64,000 nt of DNA from Pelodera strongyloides (Eukaryota; Nematoda; Chromadorea; Rhabditida; Rhabditidae): the NCBI GenBank assembly GCA_036852015.1, contig JAANDG010000270.1, positions 1 through 64,000 on the forward strand, in the 5' to 3' direction. Shown in pieces: positions 12,283 to 22,804 of the stretch. Position 1 is the first letter of the stretch, and the number at the start of each line of letters is the position of its first letter. Position numbers and translations under genes: made by a program. The notes below the pieces were generated by a model. The model was not told the origin of the DNA and did no database searches. It saw only the letters and a program-made list of their open reading frames with translations.

Positions 12283-13306
12283 CATAAGTGAGGACAACTC
12301 TGACAGACAGTATGTAACTTTAACCACGCACAATATTGTAAAAAAACCTTTCTAACTTTTGCAAAAAAAATCATTGAACCATTATTGATTGCTTTTACAT
12401 TTTTCAACTTATTTTTTCACTCACATTGCCGCAGCACTTACCACTTAGTTGGAGAGAAGTAGGAAATAGTGATTAGTAGATTCGATATTCGAAAGTGCGC
12501 CTTCTTGAATAATGTCAGTTTTATCGCATACCCTTCTTTCAACTTTTCACTGTTATTAACTGTTTACCTTATTTAATTTGAAGTGGTCTGTTGATTTCTC
12601 TAAATTTGATCTCTCCGTTTTCTGGACATCTTACCTTGTCACGCTCACGGCTGAAGATCCATAGCTTGTTGCGATATTTGCATTTTGTTCCAGTTTTACG
12701 TTCTCACTTTATTAGTATCTTATTAGTGCTCCTAATGCATTTTGAATGATAACTAGGAGAAAATGATGTATAGACTGTTAGACGTCCTTGTTAAAATTAC
12801 AGTGCATGCATAGATGTTTGCACGTTTTTTATTTGTTGATAGTATTTGCAATTTGCATCACTGGGTTATTCAGTCCTGCTTGGATTCTTGTTATATGCTG
12901 TTATTGTTATGAACTTGTTATATGCGGAGTAAATTTTATGCAAAAGTTCGTGAAGGAATTCTGCACAGCAATTAAATATCGTGCGTATTTTATCAATTAT
13001 TATGGATGATTATACATAGGTACATTACGACGGAAGATCTCATTATGATAGTTACTGTTTATACTACTTTCGATAAATTATGTAGGTAGAAGGAAATGGA
13101 AGTACGAAAAAGAATGAAATTGCTATGTATATATGCCAAGTTATTCTTATTCCGAGTGTTCTGAAGAGATGTCAAAACTGAAGAAATCCTTCGTTTGTGC
13201 CGTTGCGGGCACCCATCGGCCATTCACGTTCACCTGTAATTTGGAGTAGTTTGGTAGGAGTAACTTTGTGTTATTGGTATTTTTCTCTTCGATGTAATAC
13301 TTCTCT
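12283..13306. other. intergenic spacer, nothing recognised
   Basis: AT-rich sequence between the convergent ends of the plus-strand gene at 12282 and the minus-strand gene at 13547. Only short, stop-rich frames occur and no RNA gene was recognised. Confidence 0.5.
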
Positions 13307-13488
13307 TTAAAGCGAAATACCGGCCGGTTTTTGAAACACATCGAGTAAACCAGTATTGTTATGCAGCTTATGCAAATGAACATAAATTAGAATAAAAAAT
13401 CGAGCTAAATTCGAGCAATTTTGCATAAATATATAAGAATTCAGCTGTGTACGAAGCGTTTCAAAAGCCGGCCGGTATTTCGCTTTAA
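13307..13488. mobile_element. TTAA-flanked palindromic MITE, family A
   Basis: Inverted termini TTAAAGCGAAATACCGGCCGG and its complement enclose an AT-rich core with ATTTGCATAA motifs. It is about 180 bp and non-coding, just downstream of the mucin-like gene. TTAA lies at both ends. Confidence 0.85.
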
Positions 13489-13546
13489 GAGTCTAATGCT
13501 AATCATCATTTAAAGTTAATTAGCAGATGAGGTGAGGCACTGTCCA

Positions 13547-16500
13547 TTACACAATGACACGGGCGGTAATAACTCGCGTCGTATTATAAATTGTTACCAA
13601 ATGTATATTGAGCATCGGGTCCGCGTATCGTCCATCTGCTGCTGGTGTGCCCATATCCGCGAGATTACGACGTCCCAATTCGGCATCAAATCTAAGAGTG
13701 AGTGGATTTAGGTCTTGAGAATTTGTGGAAAAACAACTACCTCTCTCTCTCTCTCTTTAACTCTCTCTGCAGGAGCCATTTGCTGTGCAACATAGCTCCG
13801 GAAATTTGGATGTCTTATTTGACGCTGTAGGTGTTTCAAATGGGTTGCTTACCTCCTGGGTGGACTAGTGTACATCTTGCCCCGACGTGGTTGATGACGA
13901 TTATCGAAATGAGGTTCATCTGTAAGGAGTTTTGCAGAGGTTTACTACAAACTTGTCTGGGAATCATGCATTCTTTACCTTAAACGTATTGCTGAGGCAG
14001 AAACTATGCACAAAAATGGATACCAAATTGCCGCCCTCTTGGTCTTGCCGGAGGTTGCTCTGGAGTGGTCTCTGGGTAGGTTTGCACGTCTGTTGAGGGC
14101 TAAAAAAGATATGTGTCTCTTTGTACGTTTCTCCCCCCTCCATTTCCCTCTCCCACTCTCGCTGGTCTTCGTTGTAAGTAAGGATCACCAACTCTCCTTA
14201 CCGGTAGTTCAGATGTGGTGACCTCGGTAGTGGCGGGTGTCGTATGTTGTTGGGAGGTGTCCGTGGTCGGAGGTTGTTCTGCCAGTGTGGTGTTTGGAGG
14301 TGTCGTTGCCTCTGCTGCTGGTGTCGTGTTCGCAGTTGTCGGTTGAATAGTCGATGTTGTAGGAGCGGTGGTCTCTGCCGGAGTAGTGCTTGTCGGGGGC
14401 ATTGTCACTGTCGTGGTTGAGGTGCCCGGCTGCAATCGATATATTTTGCCTACATATTTATTAATATTATCGTCATTTTCTTAATTATAAAGGCGTCGTT
14501 ACTGTACTAAAGTCTTATCTTAGGGTTTCTTTTGGCTTCAGGACTTCCAGTCACTTTGTAGAAACGCGGTGCACTTGACACTTGACAGTATTGACACTGT
14601 CGAACAATCATTACTGTTTCTGTCAGTAATGTATCGCCAATAAAGTACTTTAGCAGCAACATATGTATATGGGTAATAACAATAGTCAAACCTGTGCACC
14701 ACTGTTCTTAGTCTCATCTACCGTAGTCACCGTAGTGTTAGCGGGAGTAGAAGTCTCGGCCCCAGTTGTTTCAGTAGTCTCAGTGGCTCGCTTCGAATTT
14801 GTACCTTCCTTTGGGCCACAGTCTTTCTTTAATGGAAAATAAGTATGTTTTAAGCTGCAGGGCTGCAGCAGGAAACCAATTGACAAAGAGAAAGATTACA
14901 AACAAACAAATTTTACCCCGGTCCCAGAAATTTTCTGCTTCTGGCTATTATTAGTTCTATAGAAAATAATTTATAAAGTGAGCCTTTTGCAAGCAACCTT
15001 AGCATCAAAGGAAACGTCCCGCGATGAATTCTTGTCCACCTTTTCCTTTGATTTCGTAGGTCCTGCCTAAAGGTTTTTAGACTTTCAAGCGCCAATTTTA
15101 TTCACTATCACCGCTCAAAAAGTCCTTCCACGTGTTGTATGTGCTCATAGCCATAGCTCATACGGTCTATTTCCAAGCTTCAGTTTAATGTAAACTTGTG
15201 TAATAATTAAAGAAAATAAAACGTTCTTAAAGGGAATATGTATGCCCTTTTTGAAGTTAAGCTGTATTAATAGAATGTGTGTTCCTCATTAAGGAAACAA
15301 CAACAAAAATTGTTAAAAGTTTCCCATTTAAAAGAAAATGATTTTCAAAGTTCATCTTTTCCATAGTAAACGCGTTGCTTGACCCCCTGGCTTACACGGC
15401 AGTGCTGATGGAGCAAAAAATTTTGCATATGTGTGCATACATCGGCATATCCGCATATAGCATGCAACAGCGACATATTTGCATGCAAATGAGAATATTC
15501 GAATTTACATATTCAGTCGCCTACTTAAATTCATGTCTGGTGTGGAAACTCTAGTTTCGCAGTTGTTTTGCTCATTTTGAGTGCCTACATATTCCCTTTA
15601 AAGTTAAAAAAAAAATACATTTCGTTTGCCTTCTGATGCGGTTCCCTTCGCATTTTCTGCTTGGGCCGTTCTAGTCGATGAGCCACCTGTAAAAAATTAA
15701 TAATATTATTAATAATATTAAATTATTAATAATATGAAAATAAGCTGATAATGATGTAACTTTGTAAAATTATTATTCACTTATTGCATGACTTTTGTTA
15801 CTTTTGTTTGACATAAATCTTCTACACTCCATAAAAGGTTTTCCGTTCATTCTTAATTTGTGCACTAATATTTTCACAATCATTTATGATACTAGATAGT
15901 TATAACCTCATTAATATTTTAACTTACGCCCTTCCACGTCTTCTTTAGATCCCGTCTAAAAGATAAGTGGTCAAACACAGCGCTACATTTGCTACTCAAA
16001 GAACACTCAATTATTGTCTGCACCCTCCGTGGGTTACGTGCACACTCGGCAAAATTCAAAGAACAAACAAGTATACGGCGCTCGCTCGATACTCCGTGAC
16101 TCGATGTTAACAGGCTAAGTTGGAAGGTGGCGTCAGAATAAAGTATTTATACGAAGGGCCTTGTCATAAGACCCGGTTACAATTTTTGGAGACCTTCACG
16201 GGTCGAAACTTATAGAAAAGATGTAGGAATCCTGAATCAGTGACCACACCTTTACATTCCTTGAAGATCGTTTTGGTGTTGGAGTTGACTTTTTATTCGA
16301 CGTTGCATTTTCGGCTAAATTTTTTTAGAAATACCGCATTTGTGTGAATGTTAACTTCATGGGTTACGAAGTACTTGTTTGTACACGCTAAATTAAAGTA
16401 CGTACAACTTACGTGGCCTTTCCTAATTTGGAAACATAGCCTGTCTTTTTTATTCTGTGAGACTACAATAGATACCCGTATCCGAACTGTACGTACAACT

Positions 16501-19500
16501 TACGTGCAGGCGTGTAGGGTTATCAACAATAAGATCGTAACTAACCTGATGGTCCCGGTGATTGATTCTTGTTCGCGTTTCGACCCTTTTTCGCTTTCTA
16601 AAATTCAAAAGGGGTGATAAGGGCCTGCTATTACCTATTTGAATCTCTGAGTAGTACGGTTATCAATCTGAATCAACAAAAATGATTGAACATAAATAAG
16701 AAGGTTGTTCCTAAAGAAATTTCTTCCCACCTTGCCGCCACGCTTCTTCGTTTTCTTGGTCGATTTTGCACTATCCGCTTCCAATTCCTTTCTCTTCTTC
16801 CGTTTTCTGAGTATGCAACAACAGCAGACAACAACGATCAGTAGGACGAATAATCCCAAACCGCCGCCAACCAACGCCATTATTAAAACTGCCTTATCGC
16901 TAGTACCTATAACATGAAACCTAGACCGTGTGACCGCACGAGCGCGACAACGCAGAAAACATGGGAAACGTGGTGTTCGCGAATCTGTGGCACACCATTG
17001 TGCGCGTACAGGCACACCATCTGCGCAACTATTCGCGGCCCACGGGCTATGTTTTCCCAAGGGACAACTGCCATAGTGATATAATGATAAGAATATTTAA
17101 ATATGGATGTAGGATGGGGGAAGCGTTATAGAGATTTAGATGATTTAAATTGATAAAAAATATTCAAAGGGGAGCGAAACTCGCCTTCTTTTTCGCATTT
17201 TACCAGCTTCGCCATTTTGCACTGACAAGTGTAGTCGAAAGTATAATCTAAAAAGCATCGAGCTTAAACAAATCTTTTAAAACAAGAACGTTAGATAAAG
17301 TTTCTGTCCGAAATATCTACTAAAGGCCAAAGCAAAAAGCATTGTATATAGTAAAACGAAAGGAAACGAGAATCCACCCACCATTCAAAGTGCACGTACA
17401 ATTGGCCGGTGACGAGTACTCATTTTTCTTGAGGTCTTTGTCTGAAAGCGTACAAGCTTTTCTACAAGTAAGGAATAAATGAAAGACCCCACCACACGGT
17501 ACAAAACTTTAAAGCGTTCACGTGGTTTTGGAACATATGGTGTCGGACAAGGCTTACATCTACTGCTCTTCACCGCACAATCTTCGAGTTCGAGACTGGA
17601 AGGTTTCTTCAGAGGGTCGTCGTCGAAACCACTGTTCTGACTCTGACACTTGGCGAAGACCATCTTTTTCTCCACTAAACTGAAGGATTATATTAATATG
17701 GCTTTTATGAATGATATGCAATTATTGTATCCAAAGAATCATATTCATGTTTTTTTTACTATTCCGCTGTACCAATTTAGTCACTGTCCAAGAAAAAGTT
17801 TGATGGCTCCTTTACATTACCAGTTATTAAAGCGAAATACCAGCCGGTTTTGAAACGCATCTCAAGTACTTGCATTCCTATGCATTTATGCAAGGTGGGG
17901 TCTAATTGGGGTCTAGTTTTTATTCTAATTTTTGATAATTTGCATATGCTGCATAAGAAAGCAGGTGTACGCAATGCGTTTCAAAAACCGGCCGGCACTT
18001 CGCTTTGAAACGTATAGGGGCAGTCTCATAAATGGATAATCATTTGAGAACAGAATAACCCACGTGAGAGACATCCACATTCATAACGTCCTTGGGTATC
18101 TTCTAAAATCGAATTTCTTATTTTAGCCATTATTTCATTCACTGTGAAATAATAGATCAGAATAATAATAATAATATAGCATTAGTATTTATTTAAGGCG
18201 CAATGCTCGATATACTATGAACAACATGTACCGTAAGGTGGTTTATAACAGGCACACGATCCATAAGTTCTGCTAAACGAATCTAAAATAATAATAATAA
18301 AGAATTGATTTATGTGTTCTTTATGTCGATTAGTTATCTTTATAGTATAGTCTTTATCTGTGGCTCCCAGTCATTGTTCGAAAATACCTTTATTTGTCCA
18401 TGAGCTAATTCTACCTGCTCCCAAATGGAGAAATTTTATTTGAACTCAACTCACCGAATTCACATTTTCCTGTGTAAAACGGATCCTCTCTTGCTAAAAT
18501 AATGTATTAATTGTATTTTGAAGTATTCACGTGACAAGGCTCTTGTGCAGTAGTAATGAACAGCAAAAAAAAACGCTACATCCGTACATCCCACAAGTAT
18601 TACTGGTTGTTTTGTGAGAGGTGGCTGAGCTCTCGCAATGCTTGTATCAAATATCTCAACTAACTTAAATTCGGTCAAAACTCACAGATTGACATACAAT
18701 CGCTGCCTTCCATTGGTTCAATTCTATAAATGGTAACATTATTTATAATTATTTCGGGTATATCTACGGAGAGTTAAAAGCTATAACCATAGAGAATAGT
18801 TGTCTAAAAGTCAACTTGTAGAAGGCGTCATATATAACTTGTAAAAGGCAGAATGCGGTTTTTAAATTTGGAAATTTATTGAGTATTGAAATTGAAGTAT
18901 TGGAAAGTTGAGCGTTTACCAATTGAGTACCTTTCAGTTGTGCTTTCCATCGTCGTCGTTTCCTGTGTTGTCGTCATGGCGGTCGTACTAGCTGTTGTAA
19001 TTTTTGTTCTTTTCCTCCTTTTTGTAGTTGTTGGTGAAGGTGTGGTACTCGACGTCGTTGACGTGGTTGTGGTCGTATTAGTCGTTGTGGTCGTCGTCGT
19101 CGTCGTGGTTGTTGTGCCGTTCGTTGTTTTCGTTGTTATTGACGTCTTCGTGGACTTTTTCGTTGACCCAGGCTTGCTAGTTGAATTCGTCGTGGTTGAA
19201 GTAGAGTTTTTAGTCGACTGAAAGAAGAACCGTTCGTAATGTACAATATCAACAATATCAATATGAAATTCTAACAAGCTAAAAGTAAGAAACTCGAATC
19301 GAAAACCTTACCGTTGTAATTGTCGGTTTGGTTGAAGATGTGCTCGGTAGCTTAGTGCTCGATGTTAATTTGGCTGATGTTGTCCCGTTAACCGTCGGCC
19401 CATATGTTGTTGCATTTGTAGTAGAGTTTTCTAAATCAGGAGGAGATAATGTATGTGTTGTGCTCGCTGACGTCTTCGTTGTGAACGTTGTCTTTGACGT

Positions 19501-22473
19501 TGTCGTTGACGTTGTCGTTGACGATGTCGTTGTAGTTGTCGTTATCGTGCTCGGTGTTGTTGCCGTTGACGTTGTTGTTGGCGTTGTCGTTGTCGTGCTG
19601 GTTGACGTTTTCGTTGTCGTGGTCGTGCTTGTGTTAGTAGTTGTCGACGGCTTTGTCGAGGTGGACACCGAGGAGGCAGTTGTTGCTGTTGTGCTATTCT
19701 CGGAACCATTTCCTGGAACTTCGTCTGGTTTTTTTGCTTTGGTTGTCGTGGTTCTAGTGACAGATTTCGTTGAAGACGACTGTGAAGACGTAGCAGCCTT
19801 TGTATTTTGTGTCACAGAGGTGGGTGCTGTCGAGCCGGGGATCGTCGCCTACAAGAGAAATACGTTTAACCTTTTCACTTACAAGTGTTCATCGCACCAT
19901 ACGAAATCTCAAATTCTTACCATTACATAGTTACCTATTTGCATTCATTTCGCTACTGACAACAATTACTTTTTTTGGAAAACCAGCCTGTCATAAATAC
20001 AAGCTGTTCACGACTAAAGAAGTCTCCGTAGTTCCAATCTCAAATCTTCACATAGGCACATGCTATGTGTTTTAAAGGGATCGGCTCACCTCAAATCGTG
20101 TCTGTTTTTTTTTGTTTCTTTATTTTCTATAAGGGATAATAAAAATTTGGAATACAAAAAGTAGTGTTCTATTTCAATACTCACGAAGATATTAGGTGAT
20201 AAAGTGGTGGATCGATCGGCCCGAAATGAAAAAGTGTAATTGTCCTGCCTTGTTTGTATGGGACAATTAACACTTTTTCATTTCGGGCCGATCGATCCAC
20301 CACTTTATCACCTAATATCTTCGTGAGTATTGAAATATAACACTACTTTTTGTATTCCAAATTTTTATTATCCCTTATAGAAAATAAAGAAACAGAAAAA
20401 ACAGACACGATTTGAGGTGAGCCGATCCCTTTAAAGGGTCAGGCCCACCGATATAAACCTATATTTATTATTTGTTCATAATTCATAAAAAGGATCTTTA
20501 TTATAATATATACAGACTAAATATTATTCAGTTTTACCATGGGGAAGTTTTTCCGGTGAGCTTTCCTTACGGAAGGTACCGTAGTCTCATCTTTGTTTAA
20601 AGGTGTATGCATTTTTTGTTCGTCTTGGTTTGCCTCGTTGTCTGCACTCTCATGTGCATATGTGTCTTCTTACGCTGGTGCCTCTTTATTCAGCTTACTC
20701 TCTCGTCTTTCGCCGCAGGACTAATATATACGGTACTTTGGAAATATTTTAACTTCCTTAAAAATGTTTTAAGTTTCTTTTACCCAAGGCCTGTCTACGG
20801 TACCTTCCGTAAGGAAAGCTCACCGGAAAAACTTCCCCATGGTAAAACTGAATAATATTTAGTTTATATATATTATAATAAATACCCTTTTTATGAATTA
20901 TGAACAAATAAAAAATATAGGTTTATATCGGTGGGCCTGTCCCTTTAAGTCCCTACGTCAGGTAATGGTAAACTAAGGTCAGATAATATTAAACACGCAA
21001 GCAGAAGGGTTTCAGTAAAAGAGTTACTTGCGTAGTGGGATCCTTGGTCGAACCTTTCTTCTGCCGATCTCCGGTTAGATTTCGTACTGCTACTAATGGA
21101 AACACTTATTTTAATTGATTATTCATCAAATCGACTGGAAATAGCATATCGTCTCAGTAAGATGTCAATTAATCCTTTATCCTTCTACATCTAAAAATAG
21201 TTAATAAAATAAAGATATAAATATCAGGATCGGTTTCGATACAGACCTTTCATGAAAAGGTTGAGAAACACTGGATCCGTTCCGAGCATTTCACCCAACG
21301 CTTTCAAATCTGAAAACATAATTTTAGTACAAAGAAGTAAGTTATGAAACGTGGTTGGGACTTTTGGTTGGGACTTGGGACTCAACCTTGGTTCTAACCG
21401 CCTTATAGCATAGCGTTGAGACTATTGTAAGCAACGACATATTGTTTTTCGATTAAATAAGATTTGGGGCTTTTGAATCTACATTAGTCTCTCTATCTCC
21501 TCCTCTCAGTCTCCTACTTTCTTCCCTTTATCTCTCGTAATGGTTATAAATCAAGTGAGCTCGCAGCCTTCGTAAAATACGCATGTCTGAACTACCTGGG
21601 GCAATTTCCTCTTCTGTTGTTGTCTCCCGTTTTGTGTCCTCAGAATCTTGTAGATTCGCGAAGTTTGATCCTGAATCGCTCCCGAGCATCTCACTCAGTA
21701 CTTTCATCTCTGAAATCGCCAGTTTTTGAACCTCTATCAGGTTTTGATTCTGGTGTTGAACCGTGATACTTTTTCATCTGTCACTCATGACAGTGTGAAT
21801 CTGTGAATAGGAGGTAACTTCGCTTTATGATTTTCTATGCTTATTAGCATCTCTCTATATCTCTACCTCTCTCTCACCTCCTCCACATTTCTCTCTCGCC
21901 CTCTCTCTCCTCCTCCTCTCTCTCTCTCTCTCCTCCTCCTCTCTCTTTCTCTCCCTCTCTCTCTCTGTATCTCTGTCTCTGTCTCTCCCTGTCTCTTTGT
22001 CTCTGTCTCGATCGCAGAAAGGGCCGAAAGTATGACTGTCACTTAGGAATTATCTAACCTGATCTGACTTCATCACCCGTGTTTATTTCCCTTTTCGAAT
22101 CTTGCAGACTCTCGAATTCGTTTGATGCTGCTGAAGAAGGAATCTTCAGTATATTAGGAAATGCATATTTTATTATGTCTCATTGAAAATGCTCGTGCTC
22201 AATTATGGTCGCGTTCAACTGGTGGTTCAGCATTAGATAGATAAAATAACGTTAATATATACCATTCAACGTTCACATTTTTGGTTAGGCATAGCATAGA
22301 AGTTCTATGATTTTATCCAACATCCATAAGCGACCCTCGTTGCTTAGTTCGCCTTCGTGTTGTTTAGCCAATATAAACACCCCGAGGCCCTCGTTGCTTA
22401 CATTAGTTTGCTCACCATTTGTAATAATAAAGCTGAATAATAGTAGTGACAAAAAGCCGCGCGCTTCAAACAT
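13547..22473 (-). CDS. Thr-rich mucin-like, EGF-like, single-pass membrane protein (20 exons)
   Basis: Predicted 809-residue protein. Exons from the 5' end: 22473-22416, 22130-22059, 21709-21596, 21309-21247, 21089-21028, 19848-19312, 19217-18931, 18723-18686, 18493-18455, 18282-18232, 17674-17558, 16906-16731, 15955-15928, 15686-15619, 15066-14998, 14826-14692, 14429-14202, 14099-14024, 13919-13853, 13691-13547. Every junction keeps phase. The start gives a signal peptide (GFLSLLLFSFIITN). Residues about 124-400 are Thr/Ser/Lys-rich, expected to be O-glycosylated. Residues about 405-440 are Cys-containing and EGF-like (GSCACYKPPY), one cysteine short of a standard domain. A transmembrane helix spans about 485-512 and ends in four cysteines (507-510), followed by a very basic KRKKRK stretch. 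The roughly 300-residue tail has a second Thr-rich block (about 594-714), which is odd for a cytoplasmic region. Two alternative ends are possible: read-through of the exon at 18282 to TAG at 18215 would give a secreted form with a better EGF signature, and read-through of the exon at 13919 stops at 13849. A surface or cuticle-facing mucin is inferred; no named family was recognised. Confidence 0.75.
13741..13756. repeat. (CT)8 microsatellite
   Basis: Perfect CT dinucleotide run in the last intron of the mucin-like gene model. Confidence 0.9.
17827..18008. mobile_element. family A MITE copy
   Basis: TTAAAGCGAAATACCAGCCGG at the left and CCGGCCGGCACTTCGCTTTGAA at the right. It lies in an intron of the mucin-like gene between the exons at 18232 and 17674. 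The right-hand TTAA has decayed. Confidence 0.85.
19080..19110. repeat. GTC/GTT trinucleotide run coding for poly-Thr
   Basis: A short triplet repeat within the exon at 19217-18931. On the minus strand it encodes an uninterrupted Thr run (ACN codons), a likely length-variable site in the mucin-like domain. Confidence 0.75.
20072..20434. mobile_element. TTAA-flanked long-hairpin MITE, family B
   Basis: Near-perfect inverted repeat with arms of roughly 170 bp, beginning TTAAAGGGATCGGCTCACC and ending in its complement. It is in the large intron between the exons at 21028 and 19848 and has no coding capacity. Confidence 0.9.
20431..20948. mobile_element. second family B MITE sharing a TTAA with its neighbour
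   Basis: Begins TTAAAGGGTCAGGCCCACCG using the same TTAA that ends the previous element, and closes with CGGTGGGCCTGTCCCTTTAA. The internal arms contain complementary TTTTTCCGGTGAGC-type segments. A frame from 20607 to 20855 within it is incidental. Confidence 0.88.
21838..22014. repeat. pyrimidine-rich (CT/TCTC) low-complexity tract
   Basis: About 170 bp of CTCTCT/CTCCTC/CTGTCT repeats in an intron of the mucin-like gene. The plus-strand Ser/Leu-rich frame across it is a low-complexity artefact. Confidence 0.9.
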
Positions 22474-22804
22474 TCCTTAAAAAATAAATTTACATATCTT
22501 AGTTTGTTTGTATTGTAATTCACTGCCGACAATTTAGAATCCTAAATTCCATATTTGCATGTACAACACGTGTGAATGCAGAGTTGCCAGTCTTGACATG
22601 TTTGGAATAACTCTCCGTTATAAAAAAAACCAGAAACGTAACATTCCATGTAAAACTATAGTTTCTGAATAAACAGAAAAGGAGGTCATGTCTATAAATT
22701 GAAGAGAGACTGCAATTGTTCTCATTGTTACTTACTTTTGCTATTCCAACCTCTCAATCCAGTAGAAACCAAGCGGTACGGGATATAAACCCTCTATCGA
22801 ATCA
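22474..22804. promoter_or_regulatory. divergent intergenic region, presumed bidirectional promoter
   Basis: About 330 bp between the start codon of the minus-strand mucin-like gene (22473) and the first ATG of the plus-strand gene (22805). No clear TATA or operator was identified. A CCAGTAG acceptor-like motif near 22758 could be a trans-splice site, or could mean an earlier exon of the plus-strand gene. Confidence 0.35.

Noticed and set aside
13757..13813. Extra exon for the mucin-like gene between 13853 and 13691
   Set aside because: The possible introns are 28 or 39 nt, too short, and the exon would not leave the phase needed by the last exon.
18886..19930. Long Val-rich plus-strand frames
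   Set aside because: They are the antisense of the Thr-rich exons, where ACN codons read as GTN-type codons on the other strand.
20607..20855. Hydrophobic 82-codon plus-strand frame
   Set aside because: It lies entirely within a hairpin MITE and includes its inverted arm.
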